A stretch of DNA of 60,499 bases from Deltaproteobacteria bacterium (GTDB taxonomy: Bacteria; Bdellovibrionota; UBA1018; UBA923), in NCBI GenBank assembly GCA_016186905.1, contig JACPKS010000110.1, positions 1-60,499 of the forward strand. Reading direction: 5' to 3'. This document shows, one piece after another, positions 1 through 8,848 of the stretch (position 1 is its first letter; each line of letters begins with the position of its first letter). Position numbers and translations under genes: made by a program. The notes beneath the pieces were generated by a model that saw nothing but the letters and a program-made list of their open reading frames with translations, did not search any database and was not told the DNA's origin.

Positions 1-2
1 TA

Positions 3-40
3 TGACGCGGCGCCTTGCCGTTAGTTAGCAGCCACCTTTT
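3..40 (+). repeat. Half-copy of a dispersed palindromic repeat
   Basis: This stretch matches the right arm of the large palindrome at 19255-19295 at 32 of 38 positions, with most differences being transitions. The last part, TTAGTTAGCAGCCACCTT at 21-38, is identical. The partner arm would lie to the left of the window. It sits just beyond the stop codon of the membrane-protein gene that ends at 46. Two related copies 19 kb apart suggest a genome-wide repeat family (inference). Confidence 0.7.
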
Positions 41-45
41 GGCAC

Positions 46-1566
46 CTATTTACGTAAATAAAACGCAAGATCGCCCCATTCGGGGAAATGTGCAAGCAGT
101 TTCAGGTTTTTGTCGGGTGGGGGATTGTGCGAAAAGAACAGCTCGTCCTTCTTCCAAGGGCATGCGCGGTTCGAGAGCGGCGCCGTCAGGCGTAGAAATT
201 CAACAGGTCGCAGAAATCGGTCATCCTCCATCCACTGAAGCGTATCTCCGCATCCTTGTTCGACGGCCCATGCGTAGGCGCGCTGAAACGGGCGAAAATC
301 CCGCCCGGAGTCCTTAAAAAACCAAAGCCGAAACACCGAGTCGGTTGGACCATGTTGAAGCTGCGGCAAAAGATAATGATGATGGAATGCATGGACATTC
401 CAGGCCAGAACCGCGGCGACGAGCGCTGTGCCGAGGCGCCCGCGGGGCAGATAGGATAGCCTCATCGCGGCCCAGATCATCGCGAGAATTCCAGGGATGA
501 CGAAGAAACGCGGACTGGGTTTGAGAATCATCGCGAAGGTTACCAGCAAGACAAGCAGAAACCCATGCCAGCACATCATGGTATGAAACGAAGCGGGCCT
601 TCGGCGCGCCTCAAGCACCGCGCAGACGGCAAAAATCGCGGCGTTGATCGGAATCCAGAATCGCGGCAGTGTTCCGGTCGCCTGCGCGTAAGGCCATGCC
701 CCGTCGAAGTGCAGCACCACGAAGGCCAGGAGAAACGGAAAACTTATGATAGGAACCCAAGTCGCCGACCGATGCGCGAGACGGGGCATTCTCTTCCACA
801 TGTCGTCGGCCATCAATACGGTTCCCGCTGCCGCCGCGACCACGGCCACCGAAAAAAGAAGCGCCAGAAGCGCTAAAGGCAGAAATTTTCCTGTGCCCGC
901 GCCCATGCGGAAGGCCAGCGGACAAAGAGACAGTGCGGTCGCGGCGGTGAGAAGCCGCGCGCGCGGCGTGTGAAACCGTCCGCGATAAGCGCGGGCGAGC
1001 ACCGGCATGCCCCCGATGAGGACGGCAATGAAAACCACGTGGCTGTAGGCGCCGGCGGCACTCGCTCCGAGCACGAGCAGGAATGAAACCGCCGGGATCG
1101 AATCCCAAAGCGCCAATCCCCAGAGCAGAACCGCGAGGCAGAATCCGTGAAAAGACGTCACCTCGACGAAAAAACGATGGCCGTGCACGCTGAGCGGAAG
1201 AACCGCCCAGAGCAGCACGAACCACGGTACTGCTTTCCGCTCGCCGAGGCGCCAAAGCCAAGCCGCGATCAGCGCGCACGCCGCGAGGTTCATGGCGGAA
1301 AGCGCGCCGCGCATTACGAGAAGCGACGGGGAAAAAATCCTGAAAACTCCGGCGAGCAGATAATGCAGAACGGGACTCGTGTAGCTGTTCATCGCCTGAA
1401 AAGGGTGAAAACCGGTTTCGGTGGCCAGGCGATGCGCGAACAGGCCCTGCCACGCTTCGTCGAAGTGAAGCCCGGGAACTTGCGTGAGCTCGGCGAGCTG
1501 CGTGTACGCGGCCAGCGCGAAGGCGAGCGCCGTTAATGAAATAATCTTCGCTCGTTCTTTAAACAT
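46..1566 (-). CDS. GT-C-type multi-pass membrane protein (glycosyltransferase 39/83-like)
   Basis: The 506-residue product has about eleven to twelve predicted membrane helices with short loops. After the first helix comes the motif HFDEAW at residues 34-39. This resembles the acidic first-loop motif of polyprenyl-phosphate-dependent GT-C enzymes such as the ArnT and PMT families. The likely role is transfer of a sugar from a lipid-linked donor to an envelope target in the periplasm. No substrate can be read from sequence. The ATG lies inside the end of the RNase J gene (8 bp overlap), so it is probably translationally coupled as the third gene of udk-rnj-this gene. The C-terminal soluble part contains several Cys residues. 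GT-C fold is a reasonable call; exact family is uncertain. Confidence 0.6.
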   Translation of the reverse strand: MFKERAKIISLTALAFALAAYTQLAELTQVPGLHFDEAWQGLFAHRLATETGFHPFQAMNSYTSPVLHYLLAGVFRIFSPSLLVMRGALSAMNLAACALIAAWLWRLGERKAVPWFVLLWAVLPLSVHGHRFFVEVTSFHGFCLAVLLWGLALWDSIPAVSFLLVLGASAAGAYSHVVFIAVLIGGMPVLARAYRGRFHTPRARLLTAATALSLCPLAFRMGAGTGKFLPLALLALLFSVAVVAAAAGTVLMADDMWKRMPRLAHRSATWVPIISFPFLLAFVVLHFDGAWPYAQATGTLPRFWIPINAAIFAVCAVLEARRRPASFHTMMCWHGFLLVLLVTFAMILKPSPRFFVIPGILAMIWAAMRLSYLPRGRLGTALVAAVLAWNVHAFHHHYLLPQLQHGPTDSVFRLWFFKDSGRDFRPFQRAYAWAVEQGCGDTLQWMEDDRFLRPVEFLRLTAPLSNRACPWKKDELFFSHNPPPDKNLKLLAHFPEWGDLAFYLRK

Positions 1567-3238
1567 CGATCAAAACTGGAACGACAACAGGTTTCTTGCC
1601 GATCCGCGCTTGAAAAAAACGGCGCAGCCCGACGCGGATCTCTTCCTGCACGTTCACTTCTCGCTCGCGCGCGATGGCGTCGCAGTCGTCGAGGATCGCC
1701 ATCACCGTCTCTTTGGCCTTGTCGAAGAGGTCGCCCATGAGCGTTTCCTCGAGAAGCCCTCGTGAAATGATATCCGGCCCGGCCATGACTTTGCCGCTCA
1801 CGCGGTTGCGGATCAGCACGCTGAATACGATGCCGGTCTCGGCGACTTTCCGGCGGTCTTTCAAGATGACCTTACTCACGTCCTTGCCGCCTTCGCCCTC
1901 GATGAGAACGCGGTTTTCCTCCATGTGCCCGACGATGGCCATGCTCTTGCCGTCGGTTTCGAGGATGTCGCCGTTGGCGGCGATGACGGCGTTTCCCTTC
2001 GCGACGTTCGCCCCGAGCGCCAGTTTCTTGTGGTGGACGAGATGGCGGTATTCGCCGTGCACGGGCACGAAAAACCTCGGTTTCGTCATCTTCAGCATCG
2101 CGCGCAGCTCGCCGGCGTTGGCGTGGCCCGAAACGTGGATGTCGGCGAGCGGCTCATAGAGAACTTCGGCTCCGAGTCTAAAGAGGTCGTTGATCATCCG
2201 GCCGATGGCTTTCTCGTTACCAGGAATGAATTTGCTCGACATGACGACGAGATCGCCTTCACGGATCTTGACTGCGCGGTGCTCGTTGTTGGCCACGCGC
2301 ATGAGGCCCGAGCGGTATTCTCCCTGGCTTCCCGTGGAGAGAACGATGCAGCGATCCCGACCGTGTTTCTCGATGTCGTCGACGCCGATGAGAACTTCCT
2401 CGAGGCCGTCGAGGTATCCAAGCTCTCGAGCCAGCCGGGCGTTCTGCTCCATGCTGCGCCCCATGAACGCGACCTTGCGGCCGAGCTTGCGGGCGATTTC
2501 CACGACCTGCCCGATGCGTCCGACGTTCGACGCGAACACGGCGATCACCGTGAGACCCTGGGTCTCGGTGAAGAGCTGCTCGAATTTATGGTAGATGCGT
2601 TTTTCCGAAAGCGAATGCCCGTCGCGCTCGACGTTGGTCGAATCGCTCATGAGCAGAAGCACGCCATCGTTCCCCGCCTTTTGAAACGGTTTTGGATCCA
2701 TCGGGTTTCCGTAATGCGGACTCGCGTCCATCTTGAAGTCGCCGGTGAAGACGACTTTTCCCAGAGGCGTATCGATGAAAAGCGCCATCGATTCGACGAT
2801 GGAGTGGTTCACCGGAACCGGCGTCACCGAAAAATGCCGAAAGCGGATCGTATCTCCCGGAGCGAAGACCCGGAACTCGGTTTTGCGGTCGAGCCCGTGC
2901 TCGGCAAGCTTCGCCTCGATGAGCTTGTGCGCGAATCGCGTGCTGTAAATCGGCGCGGGGTGCGCCTTCATCGCGAACGGAAGCGCGCCGATGTGGTCTT
3001 CGTGCCCGTGCGTGATGACATAGCCGGCGATGCGGTCCTTGTTCTCGCGCAAGTAGGTCATGTCGGGGATCACGAAATCCACGCCGAGCATCTGAAGGTC
3101 CGAAAACATCACGCCGCAGTCGACGACGATAAGCTCGTCGGCATACTCGAAAACCATGCAGTTCAGGCCGATTTCGCCTAAACCTCCGAGCGGGATGATT
3201 CGAAGGGCCTTTTTCGCCGGGGCCTGGGAAAGCGGCAT
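1559..3238 (-). CDS. rnj: Ribonuclease J
   Basis: This 559-residue protein is a metallo-beta-lactamase/beta-CASP ribonuclease acting in cytoplasmic mRNA decay and rRNA maturation. The zinc site HGHEDHIG lies near residues 77-84, a second ligand region is PVNHSIVES, and FTGDFKMD follows. The beta-CASP and RMMBL parts include HVSGHA and PVHGEYRHL. Length matches the family (about 550). The stop of udk and this ATG share one base (TGATG), indicating coupling. RNase J in a Gram-negative is typical of Delta/Bdellovibrio-type lineages rather than enterics, which rely on RNase E. Confidence 0.95.
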   Translation of the reverse strand: MPLSQAPAKKALRIIPLGGLGEIGLNCMVFEYADELIVVDCGVMFSDLQMLGVDFVIPDMTYLRENKDRIAGYVITHGHEDHIGALPFAMKAHPAPIYSTRFAHKLIEAKLAEHGLDRKTEFRVFAPGDTIRFRHFSVTPVPVNHSIVESMALFIDTPLGKVVFTGDFKMDASPHYGNPMDPKPFQKAGNDGVLLLMSDSTNVERDGHSLSEKRIYHKFEQLFTETQGLTVIAVFASNVGRIGQVVEIARKLGRKVAFMGRSMEQNARLARELGYLDGLEEVLIGVDDIEKHGRDRCIVLSTGSQGEYRSGLMRVANNEHRAVKIREGDLVVMSSKFIPGNEKAIGRMINDLFRLGAEVLYEPLADIHVSGHANAGELRAMLKMTKPRFFVPVHGEYRHLVHHKKLALGANVAKGNAVIAANGDILETDGKSMAIVGHMEENRVLIEGEGGKDVSKVILKDRRKVAETGIVFSVLIRNRVSGKVMAGPDIISRGLLEETLMGDLFDKAKETVMAILDDCDAIAREREVNVQEEIRVGLRRFFQARIGKKPVVVPVLIDV

Positions 3239-3864
3239 CAGGCACGATCCGTATTATGCGAATCGGCAAGCACGGTTTTGATTTTGCTCGCCACGACCTG
3301 CGCGGGAATGTCGGTTTCTTCCCCTGCGACGAGGTCGGCGAACTGGCTCGTCGATTCGAGAAACTGCCGGTGCATCGGGCGGACCGAATCGTAGTACTGC
3401 GCGACGATGCTGTCGAGCGAGCGTCCGCGCTCCTTCACGTCGCGGTGGAGCCTTCGAATGAACCGGATGTCGGCGTCGACGTGCAGAAAGATTTTGAGGT
3501 CGAGAAGCCTGCGGATCCCTTCGTCCCAAAGCGCATAGATGCCATCGAAAACGCAAACCCGCGTGGGGCCTATCCGCAGCGTGTCGGAACGGCGCGAGTT
3601 GGTTACGAAATCGTACGTGGGCGCCGCGATCGCGCGCCCCGATTTGAGCTCGCGAAGCTGCGTGCGCAAAAGGGGCCAGTCGAACGCGTCGGGATGATCG
3701 AAATTAGGCCGGTCTTTCACGTAAAGGTCTTTGGGAGGCGTGGGCAGGTAGTAAGAGTCTTGATGAAGGTGAGTGACCTGGTCGGAGCCGGCGAACTTTA
3801 GGATCTTCTGGGCGAAAGTGGTTTTTCCGGAGCCGGATCCGCCCGCGATTCCAATCAGGAACAT
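3238..3864 (-). CDS. udk: Uridine kinase
   Basis: The 208-residue product phosphorylates uridine and cytidine to UMP and CMP in pyrimidine salvage. A Walker A loop GGSGSGKTTFAQ lies at residues 8-19. The family substrate-binding region HQDSYY follows near residue 36, and later come NFDHPDAFD and an Asp/Arg-rich lid region (RFIRRLHRDVKERGRS). Length is normal for Udk. It is the first gene of a tight minus-strand operon with rnj. Upstream lies a repeat-rich noncoding region, so its promoter is probably within 3865-3910. Confidence 0.93.
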   Translation of the reverse strand: MFLIGIAGGSGSGKTTFAQKILKFAGSDQVTHLHQDSYYLPTPPKDLYVKDRPNFDHPDAFDWPLLRTQLRELKSGRAIAAPTYDFVTNSRRSDTLRIGPTRVCVFDGIYALWDEGIRRLLDLKIFLHVDADIRFIRRLHRDVKERGRSLDSIVAQYYDSVRPMHRQFLESTSQFADLVAGEETDIPAQVVASKIKTVLADSHNTDRA

Positions 3865-3906
3865 GTCTTAATTACTACGTTATTCAGATCAGCATGGCAA
3901 TTGTCG

Positions 3907-4030
3907 CTTTTCTTCCGAGACACGAGCAAGACGAGGAAGTTTTTGACGAACGAGGAGGCTAGCCGTTAGTGGCTGCCGACGAAGTGAGGAGAAAATTGAC
4001 GAAGTATTGCGAAGTGTATCGGAAGAAAAG
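3907..4030. repeat. Imperfect long inverted repeat in the udk-mltD gap
   Basis: The outer arms 3907-3923 and 4014-4030 are reverse complements at 16 of 17 bases (CTTTTCTTCCGAGACAC against its partner with one change). The centre, about 3958-3978, is a weaker palindrome containing GCCGTTAGT. That string also occurs in the half-repeat at the left edge of the window, and TTTTTGACG at 3940-3949 also occurs in the 19.2 kb palindrome. This may be a diverged member of the same palindromic family. No convincing gene lies here. Confidence 0.45.
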
Positions 4031-4035
4031 GTGTC

Positions 4036-4117
4036 GCCGCCGGAACCGGGTTGTGCAGATCTTAGATGCTGGCTCCGGCGGCTGGGTCCGGTACAACTGT
4101 CGCGGAACCGCGTTGTG
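4036..4117. repeat. Nested inverted and direct repeats, possible structured RNA or decayed element
   Basis: GCCGCCGGAACC at 4036-4047 pairs with GGCTCCGGCGGC at 4071-4082 (11 of 12). GGAACCGGGTTGTG at 4042-4055 recurs as GGAACCGCGTTGTG at 4104-4117 (13 of 14). Together with the preceding inverted repeat this accounts for much of the 425 bp between udk and the transglycosylase gene. The remainder, 4118-4289, shows nothing I can name apart from A-rich tracts. Confidence 0.4.
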
Positions 4118-4289
4118 GTCCAAGAAGCGATCCTCGCTCCGCGACGGAATTAGACCGGAAGATGGTTCGAGCGGTGCTTTCGATGTTGGTGCCGAAAAAA
4201 ACGTCACAAGCATCGCTCCAAAAAAAACCGCAAAAAAATAACGTTAAGTGGTGCGCACACTACAAATCGAATCACTCACGGTCAAGAAA

Positions 4290-5516
4290 TTATTTCCAAA
4301 AACTCTTTCCAAGCAAAGCTCTTTTTTGTGCCGAGTGCTTTTTGCCTGCCGGAATCCGCACATAGCGTCCCAGAAACGATTCGCGCATCGAAACCGGGAT
4401 GCGCAGTGGAAATTGCGCGGGCACATAATGTTTTCCCTTGACGACATTTTCCGTCAGAGAGGGGTTCAATTCCGTCAAGACATCGAGCGGAATGCGCGTG
4501 TATGTCGAGAGATCGCGGATATCCATGTAATCGCTCATTACGAACTCGGAAAACTCTATCGGAGGTTGCCGTTCGACCTTCCTGAAGTATTTTTCGGCGT
4601 TTCGCTCGACTTCAAGAGCGGCAAGGAATTCGCAGTAGAAATTGCTTGACGCGAAACCGAACGAGCGCGCGCGATAATTATCGATGATCTCGGTAAGGCT
4701 GTCGGTGCCGAGCTTGCGTGCCGCGCGCACCATGCCTTTCCTGCCGTGGTTGTACGCCGTTACGGCGAATGGCCAATTTCCCAGGGCCTCGAAGTTCTGT
4801 CGCAAGAGCTCTGCCGCGGCTTCGGTGGCCCTGATCGGGTCGTTACGCTCGTCGAGGATGCCGTCGATCTTTAAGTAGAGTTTCCCGGTCGACCGCATGA
4901 ACTGCCAGATGCCGCTTGCGCCCACCTTCGAGCGCGCATTGAGGTTGAACGAGGATTCCACGAAGGGCAGTCGCGTGATTTCCACCGGAACGCCGCGGTT
5001 GCGGAATATGCGTTCCATCGCGGCGAGATATTTGCCCGAGTAATACAATCCTTGTAAAAACCGGTCTTTTTGTCCGAGCTGAAAACGTACGCGCTTTCCG
5101 TGCGCGGCGTTGAAGAATTTATTCGGTTCCTGCACGCCGAGATAGAGTTCGAAGATTCGCTTTTCGGCGTCAGAAAGGCGCTCAGGATAGTGCTGGCCCT
5201 TGTGAATCTTCAGGAGTGCTCGCGTATAAAAGTCTTTGAGCTTGCGGATCTTTTGCTGGATGCGATGTTCCCTGGCCTTCGGCGTCAGTGTGTGGTCTTC
5301 AAGTTCTGGTCTGAGATCGACCTTTTCATAGACGATTTCAGGATACTTCGCGTCGTGGATAAGCCCTTCCGAGGAGGAATATTCCGAGTAGACGCGAATC
5401 CAGAATTGAATCCGGCTTTGTAGCGATGGGTCAGGTTTAGGCAGTGGAGGGGCATCCGCCGATGCCGTCGCCGTGAACAACAGTGTGAAAATGGTCGCCG
5501 CTTGAAGGATCGACAT
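4290..5516 (-). CDS. MltD-like lytic murein transglycosylase
   Basis: The 408-residue product starts with a cleavable signal peptide (about residues 1-20). It carries an SLT/GEWL-type catalytic domain around residues 165-300. The probable catalytic glutamate is E187 in PFVESSFN, followed by the family signatures GASGIWQFM and AVTAYNHG. A LysM-like segment near residues 335-385 (DLSTYTRIPLDVLTELNP) would bind peptidoglycan. The protein should cleave MurNAc-GlcNAc bonds in the periplasm with formation of 1,6-anhydro ends. It is divergently transcribed from the solute-binding lipoprotein at 5582. Compared with E. coli MltD it has one LysM-like unit rather than two and no obvious lipobox. Confidence 0.85.
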   Translation of the reverse strand: MSILQAATIFTLLFTATASADAPPLPKPDPSLQSRIQFWIRVYSEYSSSEGLIHDAKYPEIVYEKVDLRPELEDHTLTPKAREHRIQQKIRKLKDFYTRALLKIHKGQHYPERLSDAEKRIFELYLGVQEPNKFFNAAHGKRVRFQLGQKDRFLQGLYYSGKYLAAMERIFRNRGVPVEITRLPFVESSFNLNARSKVGASGIWQFMRSTGKLYLKIDGILDERNDPIRATEAAAELLRQNFEALGNWPFAVTAYNHGRKGMVRAARKLGTDSLTEIIDNYRARSFGFASSNFYCEFLAALEVERNAEKYFRKVERQPPIEFSEFVMSDYMDIRDLSTYTRIPLDVLTELNPSLTENVVKGKHYVPAQFPLRIPVSMRESFLGRYVRIPAGKKHSAQKRALLGKSFWK

Positions 5517-5581
5517 CGTGGGTTAAAGTGTATTGAGGCGCGGGAAGTTTTCAAATAGGCAAATATTTGCAGGAGCAAATG

Positions 5582-7093
5582 ATGCTGAATTTTCTAAAAA
5601 CGCTTCTGACTGCGGTCTTGGCTCTGTCTTCAGCGGCTTGCAAGTCCCCGGAAATTCCAGCCGACACCGCCGTCGTTCTGATCGAGACGGCGCCGCGCAC
5701 GATGGATCCGCTCTGGGCGACCGATGCGATCAGCCAGAACATCGGTACGCTCATCCACGCGGCGCTTGTGCGCTTGGGCCCCGATCTTCGTCCCGCGCCC
5801 GACTTGGCTTCGCGCTGGGAAACACAGGGCTATCGCCGGTTCGCGTTTTTTCTTAGGGAGGGCTTGAAGTTTCAGGACGGCTCTCCGCTGACTTCCGAGG
5901 ATGCCGCGCGGGCGCTTCGCGAGTTTTCAGATCGCGCGAGCGGGTCGCCGCACACCGAAGTCTTCTCGCGCATCCGCGACATCCGAACCGAGGGGCCGCT
6001 CAAGATCGCGTTCGAGACGGACGTGCCGCAGCCCTTTCTTCTGTCGGACCTCTCCCTCGTGAAGATTTTCAAGCGCCTAAACGGCCGGATCGTGGGCGCG
6101 GGGCGGTTCACCTTGACTGCTGAAGAGGGCGATCGCATCGCTCTTGAGCGCTTCCCGGGTTTTCCGGAGCCGCCACGGGAGGGGGCGTTGAAAAAAATTA
6201 TTTTCCGCGTGGTCCACGAGGACGCGACACGATATCAGCTTTTGCTTCGGGGGGATGGAAACGTAATATTGAACGGCTTGAGTCTTACGACGATCGAGCA
6301 CCTTCGGCGCGATCCGCCGAGGGGTATCCGAGTTGACGACGCGCCTGGCGCCAACGTGAGCTACCTCGCGATGAATTTTCGCGATCCGCGTCTCGCGAAA
6401 CTGGAGGTGCGCCAGGCGATCGCGTCGGCCATCGACGTGCCGGCGATTCTGAAGAACCGCTTCGGCGCATCCGGCTATCGCTCCACGGGGCTACTCGCTC
6501 CGATGCAGCCCGATTACGAGCGCGAGGTCAAGACCTACGGCTTTGACCCCACCGCGGCCGAAAAGCTGCTCGATCGCGCGGGCTTTGCGCGCAAACAGCC
6601 GGGCGGCATGCGCTTCACCCTGGAGTTCAAGACCACCGGCGAGAAGACCGCGCTTGATTTCGCGCGGATCATCGCCGAGAACCTCAATGCCGTCGGAATC
6701 GAAGTACGCATCCGCACGGCGGAGTTCGGCACGTTTTATTCCGACATCCGAAGGGGCAACTTTCAGATCTTCGCGTCCCGCTGGATCGGCATCACGAACC
6801 CGTCGATTCTGTACAGAGTTTTTCACGGCTCTCAGATCGGCCTGCTCAACCGCGGCGGTTATTCCAACGCGCGGCTAGACCCCGTTCTTGAGCGGGCGAT
6901 GGTCGAGCCGGACGACGCGAAGCGCTTGCGCCTGTTCTCGGAAGCGCAAAAAATCGTGGCTGACGACCTGCCTTACGTGTTTCTCTGGCACTGGAACAAT
7001 ACGCTGATCCACTCGGATCGCATCGCGGCCGGCGCGATTTATCCAAACGGAAGCTTTCTGACTTTGGCCGCGCTACGGAGAAGCGCGCAATGA
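5582..7093 (+). CDS. Peptide/nickel-type ABC transporter solute-binding lipoprotein (SBP family 5)
   Basis: The product is about 503 residues and belongs to the DppA/OppA-type family 5 of extracellular solute-binding proteins. The N-terminus is a hydrophobic signal ending in SSAAC, a plausible lipobox. The mature part has the family layout: RTMDPLWATD near the start, then SRWETQGYRRFAFFLREGLKFQDGSPLTSEDAA, later SYLAMNFRDPRLAKLEVRQAI. I chose ATG 5582 because AGGAG at 5571-5575 is then 6 bases away; ATG 5579 and TTG 5567 are also open. No permease or ATPase gene is adjacent, so it may serve transporters encoded elsewhere. Its stop overlaps rsmE by four bases (ATGA). Confidence 0.85.
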   Translation: MLNFLKTLLTAVLALSSAACKSPEIPADTAVVLIETAPRTMDPLWATDAISQNIGTLIHAALVRLGPDLRPAPDLASRWETQGYRRFAFFLREGLKFQDGSPLTSEDAARALREFSDRASGSPHTEVFSRIRDIRTEGPLKIAFETDVPQPFLLSDLSLVKIFKRLNGRIVGAGRFTLTAEEGDRIALERFPGFPEPPREGALKKIIFRVVHEDATRYQLLLRGDGNVILNGLSLTTIEHLRRDPPRGIRVDDAPGANVSYLAMNFRDPRLAKLEVRQAIASAIDVPAILKNRFGASGYRSTGLLAPMQPDYEREVKTYGFDPTAAEKLLDRAGFARKQPGGMRFTLEFKTTGEKTALDFARIIAENLNAVGIEVRIRTAEFGTFYSDIRRGNFQIFASRWIGITNPSILYRVFHGSQIGLLNRGGYSNARLDPVLERAMVEPDDAKRLRLFSEAQKIVADDLPYVFLWHWNNTLIHSDRIAAGAIYPNGSFLTLAALRRSAQ

Positions 7094-7896
7094 AGGGCGA
7101 AATGAAAACGCGAACAAGGCATCACGCCGCGAGAACCGTGCTCGTGCCCGAAGCCGCGGCGGCCGGCAGCGGCCGTTTTGTCGCGCTTGCCGGCGCTTCC
7201 CTGCACCACCTTGTGAAAGTTCTTCGCCTGGAGTGGGGAAGCGCGATCCGCGCCGTCGACGGAGCCGGCGGTTTATTTGAAGCGGAACTCGCGCGGGAAA
7301 ACGGCCGGGGCGGAATTCGGCTCGGCAAACTTCTGCACCGCGATCCGAAACCAACGGTCGCCGAACTCTGGATCTGCCTGCCCAAATCTTCGACAATGGA
7401 CTGGATTGTCGAGAAAGCCGTCGAGTGCGGCGCAACGGCGGTTGTTCCCGTCGTAAGCTCGCGCAGCGTGGTTCGCCCCGATCCGAAAGAATCCGAAAAA
7501 TACGTGGGGCGCTGGCAGAAAATCATGGATGAGGCTACCGAGCAATCCGGGCGTACGTGGCGTGCCCTTGTGCGGCCGCCGGCGGCGTGGCCTGCGATCG
7601 GCGAGGCCAGCGGATCCGGCGGCGGCGCTTCGTTCGCATTCGTTTCAGAGCTTCGCGAGTCTGAGGACGCGGAAAGACTCTTCGGTGAATCCTGGAAAAA
7701 ACTTCAGGCTAACGGAAAAGCACCGATGCGGATTCTTATCGGGCCCGAAGGTGGCTTTTCGCCGGATGAACGGGAAGAGATGGGAAAATCCGGTTTTGAG
7801 GAGCTTTCACTTGGAAAAACAGTGCTCCGCGTTGAAACAGCAGTTGTAGCGGCGCTGACACTTGTTCGGCTTAGTCGCGCATTATCAACGACATAA
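7090..7896 (+). CDS. rsmE: 16S rRNA (uracil-1498-N3)-methyltransferase
   Basis: The 268-residue protein belongs to the SPOUT superfamily and methylates U1498 of 16S rRNA using S-adenosylmethionine. The C-terminal trefoil-knot signatures IGPEGGFSPDE (about residues 217-227) and LGKTVLRVETAV (about residues 240-251) are diagnostic. Upstream are LHHLVKVLR and the conserved KSSTMDWIVEKAVECG segment. It overlaps the preceding lipoprotein gene by four bases, indicating coupled translation. A second in-frame ATG lies five codons downstream. Confidence 0.93.
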   Translation: MKGEMKTRTRHHAARTVLVPEAAAAGSGRFVALAGASLHHLVKVLRLEWGSAIRAVDGAGGLFEAELARENGRGGIRLGKLLHRDPKPTVAELWICLPKSSTMDWIVEKAVECGATAVVPVVSSRSVVRPDPKESEKYVGRWQKIMDEATEQSGRTWRALVRPPAAWPAIGEASGSGGGASFAFVSELRESEDAERLFGESWKKLQANGKAPMRILIGPEGGFSPDEREEMGKSGFEELSLGKTVLRVETAVVAALTLVRLSRALSTT

Positions 7897-7985
7897 TGCG
7901 GCTATTAACCGACAGCGTTACAGTTTTTATTTGAAATAGAGAAGAGTTGCGCGTTCGCACATTCTTGACCATAATTAAAGGACAC

Positions 7986-8654
7986 ATGGGCAGCGAAGTG
8001 AATCTTGAGACGCAGCACGGTGATCGCATCAAGCTCAAGCCGCTTTCCGAAGGGCTTGGTCTCAGTCATTTCGCCGACGGGTTGCCGTATGCTCCGCAGC
8101 GTCGCACGCGCCCACCTGTTCATTTTAACTTCCCGCAGCCGCGCCAGCCGCGCAGTGCACAGGCAGAAACAGAGCAGCCGGAAATGCTTCAGCCCGAGGC
8201 TACGCCTCCGGTCGAGAGCGCCGCGATGCGGGCTTTTGAGCTTCGCTATGCAGGCTTCGCGCGCCGCGCTTTTGCGTACGCGATCGACGTTTCAGCTTCG
8301 GCAGCACTCTTTGCCGCGATCGCGTGGGGCAGTTTTCGCATCAACGGATACAGCCTCGTTTCGGCACTCGAGGGCGCGGATGGATTTCAGATGCTCCTTC
8401 CTCTCTTCCTGCTCTATCTCGTCGTTTATCTCGGCTACTTCCTGATTCAAGAGACCACGTGGCGGAGCACGATCGGAAAGGCGCTGTTCGGCATCTCCAT
8501 TCGATCGGCTTCGGGTTTCTCCACCGTCGGTCGCGCGCTCTGTTTTTTCGTGGCCGCGCTCCCGTTCGGCATCGGGCTGCTTTGGTATTTTTTTGATCCC
8601 AAGCGCCGCTGCTGGCACGATCTGATCACGGAATCGGAAGTCGTTCTGCGCTAA
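7986..8654 (+). CDS. RDD-family membrane protein
   Basis: The product is about 222 residues. The first 80 residues are soluble and proline/glutamine-rich. The rest is an RDD domain: RYAGFARRAFAYAIDV introduces the first helix with the characteristic Arg and Asp, followed by a second helix (MLLPLFLLYLVVYLGYFLI) and TIGKALFGISIRS. The C-terminal portion contains another helix and ends DPKRRCWHDLITESEVV, also typical. ATG 7986 is favoured because AAAGGA lies just upstream; a TTG at 7947 would extend it with little support. Function of RDD proteins is poorly defined; some are linked to ion tolerance. Confidence 0.75.
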   Translation: MGSEVNLETQHGDRIKLKPLSEGLGLSHFADGLPYAPQRRTRPPVHFNFPQPRQPRSAQAETEQPEMLQPEATPPVESAAMRAFELRYAGFARRAFAYAIDVSASAALFAAIAWGSFRINGYSLVSALEGADGFQMLLPLFLLYLVVYLGYFLIQETTWRSTIGKALFGISIRSASGFSTVGRALCFFVAALPFGIGLLWYFFDPKRRCWHDLITESEVVLR

Positions 8655-8687
8655 GTCTGCTCCTCGATGCACGCCTTCTTTATTTGA

Positions 8688-8846
8688 GTCTGCACTTCAA
8701 GCGCCACCAGCAAGAGTACTATCGAAGATTGGACGCTGTTCGTTCTGATGAAGAATGGCATTCTCGAGGAGACGACGGGAGCGAAGCGCAACCGGATGTT
8801 CGGGTACAAAAAATATCTGGAAGTCTTGAAAACGGATGCGAAATGA
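8688..8846 (+). pseudogene. Remnant of a Fic-family protein C-terminus
   Basis: An open frame read from 8688 to the TGA at 8844-8846 gives a segment containing LVLMKNGILEETTGAKRNRM-like sequence (exactly FVLMKNGILEETTG, then AKRNRMFGYKKYLEVL). This strongly resembles the winged-helix C-terminal end of Fic-domain AMP-transferases. No start codon, Fic motif (HPFxxGNG) or upstream domain is present, because an in-frame stop at 8685 ends the frame. I infer a decayed accessory gene whose last 50 codons survive beside the AAA ATPase gene, whose stop is at 8849. Confidence 0.5.
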
Positions 8847-8848
8847 TT

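Noticed and set aside
1925..3181. A 418-codon open frame opposite rnj
   Set aside because: It is the high-GC shadow of a certain gene and has no recognisable domain.
3969..4241. A 90-codon plus-strand open frame with GAGGAGG upstream
   Set aside because: It starts with GTG 11 bases from the SD, lies across nested repeats and shows no domain, so coding is doubtful.
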